A stretch of 64,000 nt of DNA from contig NZ_BJOU01000001.1 of NCBI RefSeq assembly GCF_009932435.1, forward strand, positions 992,001 to 1,056,000. The letters are read 5' to 3'. This DNA comes from Gordonia crocea (lineage in GTDB: Bacteria; Actinomycetota; Actinomycetes; Mycobacteriales; Mycobacteriaceae). Shown piece by piece: positions 25,086-35,589 of this stretch. Position numbers and translations under genes: made by a program. The notes beneath the pieces are model-generated. The model saw only the letters and a program-made list of their open reading frames with translations. It had not been told where the DNA came from and made no database searches. The stretch's first letter is position 1. Every line of letters begins with the position of its first letter.

Positions 25086-26332
25086 AGGAAGCACTTCCCC
25101 TCTCCCCGATAGGTCGGGACGACGTCGATGACGCGCGGGCCGCCGTCGGCGCCACGGTCGATGATGGCCACTTCGTTGGCGTGTTCGGCCGGCTCGCCGG
25201 ACTTGGTGTGGCGGAACCATACCCGGTCGCCGATCTGGGCCGATCGAGCGGCCGCACCGCGCAGCGGGGTCTGTACCTCGCCGGCTGCCTCGCTGCCGAC
25301 ATACGAAAGCCCTTGGGGCCAGACCGGTTTGGGGAGACGATCGTCCGCCGGCGGTCCCGAGGCGATCCATCCGCCGCCGAGGACGGTGATGATGTCGCGG
25401 GCCGGTCGGCGCACCACGTCGAGTCCGAATCCCATGGCCGGCGCCGGTCGGAAGTGTGCGTAGCCGTCGAACAGGTGCCCGCCGAAGAACCCGCTGCCCG
25501 CGGCGATGTCGGTGACCGAGTGGTCGGCCGAGGTCGCCTCCAGCGACCCGGTACCGCCGGCGTTGACGAACTCCAACTCGGCGTATTCGCCGATCGCCCG
25601 GATGGCCTTGCCCCGCCGCTGCAGCAGTTCATTCATCGACCGAGTCTGGATCAGCCCGACTGCCTTGTTGCGCAACGCCGAACCCTCGGCGTCGTTGGCC
25701 AGGCCGGCCACCTGTGCCTCGTAGGACATGACACCGACCAGCCGGAATCCACGCCGTCCGGTGATCGTGCGGGCCAGGTCGCGGGCTTGGGCCACCGAGT
25801 GCACCGGGGAGCGCCGGACGCCCAGGTGCACCAGCCCGCCGGCGTAGCGCAGCGAGGCGTCGAGGTCGATGGCAACCCGCACCTCCGGGCGGGCCGAGGG
25901 GGGCACGGCCCGGTCGATCAGGTCGAGGTGCTGGACGGAGTCCACCAGCAGGGTCACACGGGACCGGGCGGTGTCGTCGGCGACCAGCCGCTCGATGGCG
26001 CCGAGATCGGTGGACGGGTAACCGAGCAGGACGTCGGGGATCTCGGCCGCGGTGGCGAGCCAGTGCGCCTCGTCGACGGTGTAGGCGAGCACTCCGGCGA
26101 AGCCGTCGCGCCGCAGGATGTCGCTGATCACCGACCGCACCCGCAGCGATTTGCTGGCGACGCGGATCGGCACCCCGCCGGCCCGGCGGGCCAGGTCGGC
26201 GATGTTGTGTTCGAGGGCGATCGCGTCGACGGCCAGCACCGGCGACGGCAACCGCGCGGCGCGCACGGCGGCGTCGATCGCCGCCCAATAGGACTGTGGA
26301 TCGTCGACCCAGACGGGTCGGTCGGTGCTCAT
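25082..26332 (-). CDS. PLP-dependent fold-type III enzyme (D-threonine aldolase / amino acid deaminase-like)
   Basis: A 416-residue enzyme with an alanine-racemase-type TIM barrel and a C-terminal beta domain, as in D-threonine aldolase and D-serine dehydratase. The PLP lysine is Lys61 in IRVASKSLRVRS. The chain then follows family order: LAYTVDEAHWLA, DSVQHLDL, VAIDLDASLRYAGGLVHLGVRRSPVHS, GVMSYEAQVAGLAN, and the glycine-rich phosphate-binding region FVNAGGTGSLEATS. ATG 26332 lies 7 nt after TAGATT (26340-26345, minus strand), suggesting its own leaderless start. It sits 23 nt after a TetR gene and overlaps the lactone oxidase gene. The reaction (aldolase, deaminase or dehydratase) is not resolved. 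Confidence 0.8.
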   Translation of the reverse strand: MSTDRPVWVDDPQSYWAAIDAAVRAARLPSPVLAVDAIALEHNIADLARRAGGVPIRVASKSLRVRSVISDILRRDGFAGVLAYTVDEAHWLATAAEIPDVLLGYPSTDLGAIERLVADDTARSRVTLLVDSVQHLDLIDRAVPPSARPEVRVAIDLDASLRYAGGLVHLGVRRSPVHSVAQARDLARTITGRRGFRLVGVMSYEAQVAGLANDAEGSALRNKAVGLIQTRSMNELLQRRGKAIRAIGEYAELEFVNAGGTGSLEATSADHSVTDIAAGSGFFGGHLFDGYAHFRPAPAMGFGLDVVRRPARDIITVLGGGWIASGPPADDRLPKPVWPQGLSYVGSEAAGEVQTPLRGAAARSAQIGDRVWFRHTKSGEPAEHANEVAIIDRGADGGPRVIDVVPTYRGEGKCFL

Positions 26333-26355
26333 GGCACCAAATCTAGTCGGCGGCG

Positions 26356-26991
26356 CTATGGCGCGGTGTCGGGCTCGGCCTCGGCGGAGGCGTACGACAT
26401 CATCCATCGGGAGGAGCCGGCGATCACGTCCTGGGTCATGGCCTCATCGCCGGTCGTCAGATAGGTCATCGTGATCGCATTGGTCGCGGCGATCAGCAGG
26501 GGCCCGAGCTCGTCGGTGGTCTTCAACCAGGAGGTGCCGTGCTTGGCCGCGATGGTGCTCAGCGTGTTCGAGGCGATGGCGCAAAGCCGGTCCCACATCT
26601 GCCGGCCGGCCTGGTGCAGCTCCGGGTGGTTGTGCGAGTAGAGGGCCAGCGACACGGTGGCCTGCAACCGCCCCGGGTCCAGCACGAGGAGGTTGTACAT
26701 GTTCTGGAAGGACTGGGCGACTTCTCGCTCGACACCGACGAGGCCGCCCGGCGGGGTGTCCTCACGGATCTCGTCGGCCAGCGAGGTCAGATCCCGGGGG
26801 ACCGCCTGGTCGATCACCGCGGCCAGGAGCGCGGTCCGCGATTCAAAGGCGTAGTGGAAACTCGCCAACGGCATCTGCGCCTGGGCGCATACCCGGCGCG
26901 TCGTCGCGCCCTCCACGCCGTGGTCGGCGATGACCCGGTGGGCCGCAGTGACCAGCGCGTCCCTGCGCTGCTCGACCGTCATCCGCGCCAT
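26356..26991 (-). CDS. TetR family transcriptional regulator
   Basis: A 211-residue regulator. The helix-turn-helix is at about residues 28-48 (ATTRRVCAQAQMPLASFHYAF), with Phe-His-Tyr in the recognition helix rather than the usual VYRYF, a form seen in some actinobacterial TetR proteins. The C-terminal half is a helical ligand-binding domain. The ATG at 26991 has an AAAGGTGG ribosome-binding site. It is upstream of the PLP-aldolase/lactone oxidase pair on the same strand and probably regulates them and itself. The 85-nt region upstream, shared with the divergent MBL gene, shows TAGTAT as a possible -10 on the minus strand but no clear palindrome. Confidence 0.83.
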   Translation of the reverse strand: MARMTVEQRRDALVTAAHRVIADHGVEGATTRRVCAQAQMPLASFHYAFESRTALLAAVIDQAVPRDLTSLADEIREDTPPGGLVGVEREVAQSFQNMYNLLVLDPGRLQATVSLALYSHNHPELHQAGRQMWDRLCAIASNTLSTIAAKHGTSWLKTTDELGPLLIAATNAITMTYLTTGDEAMTQDVIAGSSRWMMSYASAEAEPDTAP

Positions 26992-27076
26992 GTTCCACCT
27001 TTCAGACCTGAACTCGTCGTCGGATCGGCTCCAAGACAGTCGATACTATGCCCCATCGATCGCTAGATTGGAGGCG

Positions 27077-28218
27077 GTGACGGGCAAAGCGAGGCTTCAG
27101 CGGACTTCGACGGTCGTGCGCGGGGCGGTGACGTCGACGACGAGCCGATTGGCCGACGCCGGGTTGCCCGGCGCGCGGGCTCTCGGCGCGACCCTGGATC
27201 AGATCGCCGCCGAGGTGGCCGGATCCCGGTTTCTCGTCGGCGACCGGTTCGTCAATGCCGATCCGGCGTCGCCGATGTCGGGCAATCCGGCGGCCGCCCT
27301 CGGCGACATGCTTCGCCGACCGGGCCGGCCCACCCGCCGCATCATGGTCAGCACGCCCGACTTCATCGGCGGGGCCAGGGACCTGGCGGTCACCTGGCTG
27401 GGGCACGCCACCGCCCTGGTCGAGGTCGACGGGGTGCGGATCCTGACCGACCCGGTGTTCTCCCGGCGGTGTTCCCCGTCGCAACTGGTCGGTCCGGCAC
27501 GGATGCACCCGATGCCCTGCGACATCGACGATCTGCCGCCGATCGACGTCGTCCTGATCAGCCACGACCATTACGACCACCTCGACATGGCGAGCGTGGT
27601 CGGGTTGTCCCGCAGCCAACCGGCCGCGGTGTTCGTGTGCCCGATCGGCGTGGGGGCGCATTTGCGGGCATGGGGCATCCCCGCCGAGTCCATCCGCACC
27701 GCCCAGTGGCACGACGAGGTCGTCGTCGGGGCCACGAGGTTCGTCCCGGTGCCCGCGCGGCACTTCTCCGGTCGCGGTCTGGACCGGGATTCGACGATGT
27801 GGGCCGGGTGGGCGGTGCTCGGCCCCCGCCACCGTGCCTATTTCTCCGGCGACACCGGGTTCAGCGAGTCTTACGACGACGTGGGTGCCGCCTACGGCCC
27901 GTTCCAGCTGACCCTCGTCGCGATCGGCGCCTACGATCCGCTGTGGCCCGACATCCACGTCAACCCGGAGGAGGCGCTCACGATCCACCGGATGCTGACG
28001 CGCGGGACCGATGCACTGCTCGTCCCCATCCATTGGGGTACGTTCAACCTCGCGCGACACACGTGGGGCGAACCCGCCGCGCGGCTCTCCCACGCCGCGC
28101 AGGGCTCGCCGGGTCAGGCGCCGGTCGACATCGTCATCCCCCAACCCGGGGGAGAGTTCGACGTCATCGGCCGCACCGGGACCGCCATCGTCGCGCCGGA
28201 CTGGTGGAAGGAGTCGGC

Positions 28219-28222
<4 letters not shown>
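27077..28222 (+). CDS. MBL-fold metallo-hydrolase (NAPE-PLD-like, Rv0906 type)
   Basis: A 381-residue metallo-beta-lactamase-fold hydrolase. The metal-binding motif is HDHYDHLD (residues 163-170), with [14 protein letters not shown], the Asp in YFSGDTGF and a C-terminal His in VPIHWGTF completing a binuclear site. NAPE-PLD relatives cleave N-acyl phosphatidylethanolamine, so a phospholipid or envelope lipid substrate is likely. M. tuberculosis has the same neighbours, echA6 - Rv0906 - ctpE. GTG 27077 is 7 nt after TAGATT (27064-27069), indicating a leaderless start; GGAG is also present but too close. The stop overlaps the ctpE start (GTGA), so the two are coupled. Confidence 0.85.
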
Positions 28223-30744
<2,522 letters not shown>

Positions 30745-30872
30745 CCGGTTGCCCAGGGGCCGTGGCGTTTTCGCCATGACCTTCTCAAGGTACGTGGGTG
30801 GCGCGTGGGCCGAATGTGCTGCGCTGGGTTACTACCGCCGGAATCCCGTTGAACTGGGGTGATCGGCAAGAA

Positions 30873-31439
30873 TCAGGCGCGGGGATGGCGCCGGTAGGCC
30901 GACACCGACGGTTCGCCGTCGAGCCAGAACCGCCACGGGTTGTCCGCGGCCAGCCGGACACCGACCCGGGGACCACTCCGGATTGTCGCCGGTGGCAAGC
31001 CCGCCCGTCGTTCCAAGGCCACCGGGGTCGGCGTCAGTAGGTCGGTGCCCTTGTCGACGAGGGTGATTCCCAAGGCGCGGGTGAGGTTGCCGGGCCCGCG
31101 CGCCAACGCGTCGTCGTCGCGCGCCGTCGGCCGCCGATCCCGCGCCGTCGCGAGGCCGTCGACGACCCGGCCGGCGCGGATGAGGACCGCCGAGGCGTGT
31201 TCGGTCGGCCCGGTCACCACATTGGCGGCGTGGTGGCCGTGGATGGCGTACACGTACAACCGCCACGGCGGTCCGTACATGATCTCGGATCGGGGGGTGC
31301 GGGTGAAGGCGTGCGACGCCGGGTCGTTCACCCCGTCGTAGGCCTCGACCTCGGTAATCATCACCGAGGCGCCGTGTCCGACCAGAACGGCGCCCAGCAG
31401 TTCTTGCGCGCGGACAGTGACAGTAGGGTTGTTGCTCAT
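30873..31439 (-). CDS. 3-methyladenine DNA glycosylase (MPG/AAG family)
   Basis: A 188-residue base-excision-repair glycosylase that removes alkylated purines from DNA. Conserved blocks are AQELLGAVLV, ITEVEAYDGVNDPASHAF with the catalytic Glu, RSEIMYGPPWRLYVYAIHGHHAANVV, LIRAGRVVDGL, ARGPGNLTRALGI and the C-terminal SGPRVGV...NPWRFWLDGEPSVSAYRR. Length is slightly below the ~200 residues of M. tuberculosis Mpg because the N-terminus is shorter. I chose ATG 31439; an in-frame TTG at 31445 would add two residues. The start codon shares CATG (31437-31440) with that of the divergent SRPBCC gene. Confidence 0.88.
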   Translation of the reverse strand: MSNNPTVTVRAQELLGAVLVGHGASVMITEVEAYDGVNDPASHAFTRTPRSEIMYGPPWRLYVYAIHGHHAANVVTGPTEHASAVLIRAGRVVDGLATARDRRPTARDDDALARGPGNLTRALGITLVDKGTDLLTPTPVALERRAGLPPATIRSGPRVGVRLAADNPWRFWLDGEPSVSAYRRHPRA

Positions 31440-31881
31440 GGCCAAGGCGAAAGACTCCGTGGATGTCGACTTGTCGGTGGAGGAGGCGTGGGAACATGCC
31501 CGGGACCTCTCCCGCTACGAGGAGTGGCTCACGCTGCACGACGGGTGGCGCAGCGAGCTCCCCGGCGTCGATGAGCTGGCCGTCGGCGTCAACGTGTCCT
31601 CAGTCATCAAGCTTAAAGGGGCGCGGGTTCGATTCGACTGGACGATCGAGCGGTTCGACCCGCCGAACGAGGTGCGGCTGGTCGGCGACGGCAAGGGCGG
31701 CGTGAAGGCAAAGCTCGATTTGTCAATCAAACCCAAGGGAAAGGGCTCGACGGTAACCTTTGAGGTCGATCTGGGCGGCTTGCCGCTCATCGGACCTGCG
31801 GGGATGGCCGCGGCCCGGGCGACGAAGAAGGACCTGCGGACGTCTCTGGCGAACTTTCGCGACGTCTTCGCCGCCCAATAA
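31438..31881 (+). CDS. SRPBCC family protein (Rv0910-like)
   Basis: A 147-residue START/Bet v1-like (SRPBCC) protein, a fold with a deep hydrophobic cavity for lipids or polyketides. Its sequence is close to what I recall of M. tuberculosis Rv0910, for example EEAWEHARDLSRYEEWLTLH, GDGKGGVKAKLDLSIKPKG and GLPLIGPAGMAAA. Rv0910 has been described as the toxin partner of the small antitoxin Rv0909. No Rv0909-like gene is visible next to this copy, so a toxin role here is doubtful. ATG 31438 lies 8 nt after TAGGGT (31424-31429), suggesting a leaderless start. It is divergent from the DNA glycosylase and follows ctpE as in M. tuberculosis. Confidence 0.8.
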   Translation: MAKAKDSVDVDLSVEEAWEHARDLSRYEEWLTLHDGWRSELPGVDELAVGVNVSSVIKLKGARVRFDWTIERFDPPNEVRLVGDGKGGVKAKLDLSIKPKGKGSTVTFEVDLGGLPLIGPAGMAAARATKKDLRTSLANFRDVFAAQ

Positions 31882-31933
31882 AACTCATGTGTCTTAAGAC
31901 CGTTGCGCCATGGCGCCGGAAGTGGAGGATGTG

Positions 31934-33589
31934 ATGGCGAGTCGACACTCGGCCACCAAGGACGACTTCGGATTCGAGCATGCGGATACGAGCAAGCCGC
32001 GCCGCGGCGGACTGATCTGGTCGCTGGCGACGTTGTTGATCGTGTTGGCGCTGGTCGGCGGATTCGTGGCCTGGCGCGGCGGCGTGTTCGGCTGCAAGGA
32101 CGAGCCGGTCGCCGTTGCCGCGGATCCGGCGATCGCGGGACCGCTCAAGGAGATGGCCGCCGCGGCGGCGGGGAAGTGCTACGCCTTCACCGTGACGGCG
32201 CTGCCCGGACCCGACGTCCCCGCAGCGCTCACCGATCCGACGAAGACTCCCGATCTGTGGGTGGCCGACTCGGGCGCCCAGGCGCGCCGGGTGGGCGCGC
32301 AGGTCCAGCGGGAACTGCCGACGGTCGCGGCCTCGATGGCGCAGAGCCCCGTCGTGGCGGTGGGCCAGCAGGTTCCGCAGCTGAAGAGCTGGGTCGACGT
32401 GATGAAGCTGCCGAACCTGCGGATGGGCTCGCCGGTCGACACCACGATCGGCGACGCGCCGATCCTCGGTGCACTGGCCGAGGTCAAATCGGGTGGCATC
32501 ACGCAGAAGCAGTTGGTGGATGCGATGACAGTCCTGGCCGTCCAGCAGAACAACGCGCGTACCGGGAACGACCGGGAGGGCACCCGCCTGAACCTGGCCA
32601 ACACCACCCCGGACATTCCGGTCTTGACGACCGAGCAGCAGTACCTGCTGTTCACCAGCACCCACAAGGGTTCGGCGTTGAAGGCGGCGACGCCGGCCGA
32701 CGGCTCGGTGTTCCTCGACTACCCGATGGTGAACACCGCGGCGCCAGAACGCACCGAGACCGCGACCAAGGCCGGCCAGGTGTTGGCCGAGATCGCCGCG
32801 TCGGAGGAGGGCCGCAAGATCCTCGCCGCCGGGTATCTGCGCGACGGACAGGGCCAGCCGTTGGCCAACGGGGCGGGAGTCGGAGCAGTCAAGCCGCTGC
32901 CCGCGCAGGACCAAGCCCAGGTCGACCGTGCGCTGCGTCAGTGGCAGGTGTTGGCCGTGCCGATCCGGACCCTCGTCGTGGAAGACGTCTCCGGCTCGAT
33001 GGTGGCCAGCTCGGGGTCGGGGACGCGTGCCGACCTGTTGCGCGAGGCCTCGCTGTCGGGGTTGAAGATGTTCCCGAACAACGCCGAGATCGGTGCCTGG
33101 ATGTTCAGCATCGACCGTGGCGGCCCTGGTGTCGACTATCTGGAAGTGGCCCCGATCCGCCCGCTGAATGCGCGGGCGGCCGGCGGTCGCACGCACCGCG
33201 ATGTGCTCGCCGACGCCGTTCGCAAGGCAATGGCCAATGTGCATGGCGGCACCGGTTTGTACGACACCACGTTGGCTGCGTACAAGAAGGTGCAGAGCAC
33301 CTATGACCCGAACTTCTCCAATTCGGTCATCATCCTGACCGATGGGGAGAATGAGGATCCCAACAGCATCACGCTCGAACAACTGCTGGCCGAGTTGAAG
33401 AAGCTGCAGGATCCGGCGCGGCCGGTTCTCATTCTGACCATTGGTATCTCGGAGAACGCAGATGCCAACGCGCTCAAGGCGATTGCCGACGCGACCGGTG
33501 GCACGTCTTACACCGCGAAGACTCCGGCCGATATCCGTTCGGTTTTCGTCGACGCGATTGCCGCGCGGATCGAGGCGGCTGGTAAATAG
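31934..33589 (+). CDS. Membrane-anchored substrate-binding-like + von Willebrand factor A domain protein
   Basis: A 551-residue protein. An N-terminal cytoplasmic stretch (~26 residues) is followed by one membrane helix (about 27-46, LIWSLATLLIVLALVGGFVAW). Next comes a ~290-residue domain resembling periplasmic molybdate/ABC substrate-binding proteins (DPAIAGPLKEMAAA, DLWVADSGAQARRV, SPVVAVGQQVPQLKSW). A C-terminal VWA domain (about 345-550) has an intact MIDAS motif DVSGS starting at Asp351 and the second-loop Thr in GGTGLYDTT. VWA domains bind ligands through a metal ion. The ATG at 31934 follows GGAGG. The role is unknown; it probably acts outside the membrane in envelope assembly or adhesion. 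Confidence 0.78.
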   Translation: MASRHSATKDDFGFEHADTSKPRRGGLIWSLATLLIVLALVGGFVAWRGGVFGCKDEPVAVAADPAIAGPLKEMAAAAAGKCYAFTVTALPGPDVPAALTDPTKTPDLWVADSGAQARRVGAQVQRELPTVAASMAQSPVVAVGQQVPQLKSWVDVMKLPNLRMGSPVDTTIGDAPILGALAEVKSGGITQKQLVDAMTVLAVQQNNARTGNDREGTRLNLANTTPDIPVLTTEQQYLLFTSTHKGSALKAATPADGSVFLDYPMVNTAAPERTETATKAGQVLAEIAASEEGRKILAAGYLRDGQGQPLANGAGVGAVKPLPAQDQAQVDRALRQWQVLAVPIRTLVVEDVSGSMVASSGSGTRADLLREASLSGLKMFPNNAEIGAWMFSIDRGGPGVDYLEVAPIRPLNARAAGGRTHRDVLADAVRKAMANVHGGTGLYDTTLAAYKKVQSTYDPNFSNSVIILTDGENEDPNSITLEQLLAELKKLQDPARPVLILTIGISENADANALKAIADATGGTSYTAKTPADIRSVFVDAIAARIEAAGK

Positions 33590-33597
33590 CTGTCACC

Positions 33598-33611
33598 GCG
33601 CGTTCGCGCGC
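33598..33611. other. Short UUCG-loop hairpin before the tRNA
   Basis: GCGCG (33598-33602) pairs with CGCGC (33607-33611) around a TTCG loop, between the VWA gene stop and the tRNA 5' end at 33615. With only 5 bp and no T-tract it may end the upstream message or mark tRNA 5' processing. Either role is inference. Confidence 0.35.
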
Positions 33612-33614
33612 ACC

Positions 33615-33687
33615 GCTCCCGTAGCTCAGGGGATAGAGCACGGCTCTCCTAAAGCCGGTGTCGTAGGTTCGAATCCTACCGGGAGCA
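33615..33687 (+). tRNA. tRNA-Arg (anticodon CCT)
   Basis: A 73-nt cloverleaf. The acceptor stem GCTCCCG (33615-33621) pairs with CGGGAGC (33680-33686). The D-loop TAGCTCAGGGGATAGAGCA is normal. The anticodon stem CGGCT/AGCCG encloses CTCCTAA, with anticodon CCT at 33648-33650, reading AGG. The T-loop GGTTCGAATCC is standard, and the discriminator base is A33687. The 3' CCA is not encoded. No other tRNA is adjacent. Confidence 0.96.
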
Positions 33688-33934
33688 CAACCCATCTCTG
33701 CCGCCCCTACCTGCGCGTTTCCGTCCAGGGTTTCGATAGTTGCACCCACCGCGACGCGGAAGTACTTCGTTGTGCCGCCAATCCAGTTAGGGTGGTCGGT
33801 GGCGGTCGACTTTGGTGATCTTCACGATACTTCGATAAGTCGGCGTCGCGATTGCGCTGCGCCTCCAGCGGTGGTGTAGCAAGCTATCAATTAGGCATGG
33901 ATCCGATCGTGCCATGAAACAAGGAGTTCACGGA
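33688..33934. other. Intergenic region upstream of the LGFP-repeat gene
   Basis: A 247-nt region, less GC-rich than its surroundings near the end. The stretch TATCAATTAGG at about 33885-33895 could hold a -10 element. A ribosome-binding site AAGGAG (33921-33926) lies 8 nt before the GTG at 33935. An in-frame ATG at 33914 would precede that site and is not favoured. I see no hairpin, palindrome or small gene here. Confidence 0.4.
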
Positions 33935-35443
33935 GTGAAACCCGTCAATAAGAAGTCAGGGCTCGTGGCATTGCGCCGCCTGGCAGTCGGCGCTGTCGCC
34001 GTTGCAGGGTCGCTGATGCTGGTCGCGCCGCACGCATCCGCAGCACCACAGGATGATGCTCGGGCGGCCATCGACAAGGTGGTCGGTGAAATCGAGAGCG
34101 GTACCGCTGACCGCGGTTTCCGCGACACTGGCCTCGGTGCCAAAGAGGGCGATGTGACCTCTGTCGGCGACGGCTTCGAGCAGAAGTTCGCCGGCGGTGC
34201 GGTCTACTGGTCCGAAAAGACCGGTGCGCACGTCCTTTACGGTGCCATCAACGAGAAGTTCATCGCCGAACAGGGCCCGACCGGCAGCCTCGGCTTCCCC
34301 AAGACGAGTGAAGGTGTGGCGCAGGCTCCCGAGGGTGCCCGCTTCGCCGAGCTGTCGGCGGCGGACAACCCGCGGATCTACTGGACCCCGCAGACCGGTG
34401 CTTGGGTCGTTCGTGGTCCGTTCGCCGCGGCGCTGGGCGATAACGACATCGCCGGCGCGCTGGGTCTCCCGCTGGGTGACGCCGTCGTCAACGGTGATGT
34501 CATCACCCAGAAGTTTGCCAACGGCACGCTGAGCTTCAACGCGAAGACCGGCAAGTGGATCGATCTCCCGAACCTGCCGGGTCTGCCGGACCTGAACGCG
34601 AAGCTGTCGGGCCTGAAGTGGCCGTCGATCAGCCTGCCGGGCTGGCCGAGCATCAACGTGCCCGACATCAACCTGCCGAAGGTCACCGCGCCGGACGTGA
34701 ACCTGCCCGACGTGAACGCGCCGAACGTGAGCCTGCCCAAGGCTGACGGCTTCAACTGGTGGTGGCTGCTGCTTCCGCTGCTGATCATCGGCGGCCTGCT
34801 GCTGCTCGCATGGCTGTGGCGTCTGCTGACCGGTAAGGGTCGCAAGGGCCATGGCCTGAGTGCTCCCGACCTGAAGGCTCCGAACCTCGACGGTGCCGTG
34901 GGCGCGGTCAAGGGTGCCGGCGGCAAGGTCGCTGCCGGTGCGGCCGGTGCGGCTGCGGCCGCCGGTGCTGCCGCGGGTGCCGCGGGCAGCAAGGTCAAGA
35001 ATGCCGCCGAGGATGCCGTCGACGCGGCAGAGCGCGCCGGCGGGAAGGTGAAGGATGCCGCCGAGGACGCCATCGACAAGGTCAAGGGTGGTGCCTCCGG
35101 TGCCGCCGGCAAGGCCGGCGACGCTGCCGGTGCCGCCGGCGACAAGGTGTCCGGCCTGGTCGGTGACGCCACCGGCAAGGGTGCGGCTGCGGCCGCCGGT
35201 GCCGCGGCTGCCGCGGGTGCCGCCGGTACCTGGGTGCGCGACGGCAAGACCGTCCCGCTGCCCAAGGGTGCCCACCTCCCGCTGCCCGGCGACGCGGAGC
35301 CCAAGGGCTTCCCGATCAAGGGCAACGCCGACTCGGGTCTGTTCCACACCCCTGCATCGAGCGCCTACAAGGCGACGATCGCGGAGATCTGGTTCGCCAC
35401 CGAGGCGGATGCCGAGGCCGCCGGCTTCAAGAAGTACCAGTAG
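33935..35443 (+). CDS. LGFP-repeat envelope protein with TM helix, Ala-rich linker and sunset domain
   Basis: A 502-residue exported protein. A signal peptide ends near ASA (residue 36). Then come LGFP repeats (PF08310 type), for example TGSLGFPKTSEG and IAGALGLPLGD, each with a preceding aromatic YW/W motif. LGFP repeats occur in mycolyltransferases and other cell-wall proteins and are thought to bind the mycolate-arabinogalactan layer. A repetitive segment of D-I/V-N-L-P units (about 240-268) leads to a hydrophobic helix (about 275-298). An alanine-rich charged region with AEDAVDAAERAGGKVKDAAED follows, and the chain ends in a ~45-residue sunset-type domain (FPIKGNADSGLFHTPAS ... IWFATEADAEAAGF). 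The specific function is unknown. Confidence 0.8.
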   Translation: MKPVNKKSGLVALRRLAVGAVAVAGSLMLVAPHASAAPQDDARAAIDKVVGEIESGTADRGFRDTGLGAKEGDVTSVGDGFEQKFAGGAVYWSEKTGAHVLYGAINEKFIAEQGPTGSLGFPKTSEGVAQAPEGARFAELSAADNPRIYWTPQTGAWVVRGPFAAALGDNDIAGALGLPLGDAVVNGDVITQKFANGTLSFNAKTGKWIDLPNLPGLPDLNAKLSGLKWPSISLPGWPSINVPDINLPKVTAPDVNLPDVNAPNVSLPKADGFNWWWLLLPLLIIGGLLLLAWLWRLLTGKGRKGHGLSAPDLKAPNLDGAVGAVKGAGGKVAAGAAGAAAAAGAAAGAAGSKVKNAAEDAVDAAERAGGKVKDAAEDAIDKVKGGASGAAGKAGDAAGAAGDKVSGLVGDATGKGAAAAAGAAAAAGAAGTWVRDGKTVPLPKGAHLPLPGDAEPKGFPIKGNADSGLFHTPASSAYKATIAEIWFATEADAEAAGFKKYQ

Positions 35444-35461
35444 CCGGTAAGCACGAGGCCC

Positions 35462-35491
35462 GGGGCCCAACACCGCAAGGTGTTGGGCCCC
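35462..35491 (+). terminator. Strong hairpin terminator after the LGFP-repeat gene
   Basis: GGGGCCCAACACC (35462-35474) and GGTGTTGGGCCCC (35479-35491) form a perfect 13-bp stem closed by a GCAA tetraloop, 18 nt after the stop codon. A CTTTCT-containing repeat follows directly. This is the clearest intrinsic terminator in the left half of the window. Confidence 0.88.
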
Positions 35492-35552
35492 AGTGCTTTC
35501 TCGGGATCAGTGCTTTCTCGGGATCAGTGCTTTCTCGGGGTCATTGCTTTCC
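35492..35552. repeat. 17-bp tandem repeat (three copies plus a partial)
   Basis: AGTGCTTTCTCGGGATC occurs at 35492-35508 and 35509-35525, then with one change (GGGGTC) at 35526-35542. A degenerate fourth, ATTGCTTTCC, runs to 35552. It starts at the base after the terminator stem, so each unit places a CTTTCT tract downstream of the hairpin. Probably a slippage product that may lengthen the terminator tail. Confidence 0.85.
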
Positions 35553-35589
35553 AGGCGGCCCGTCCCAGGGGCGGGGGAGGGGAGATAGC

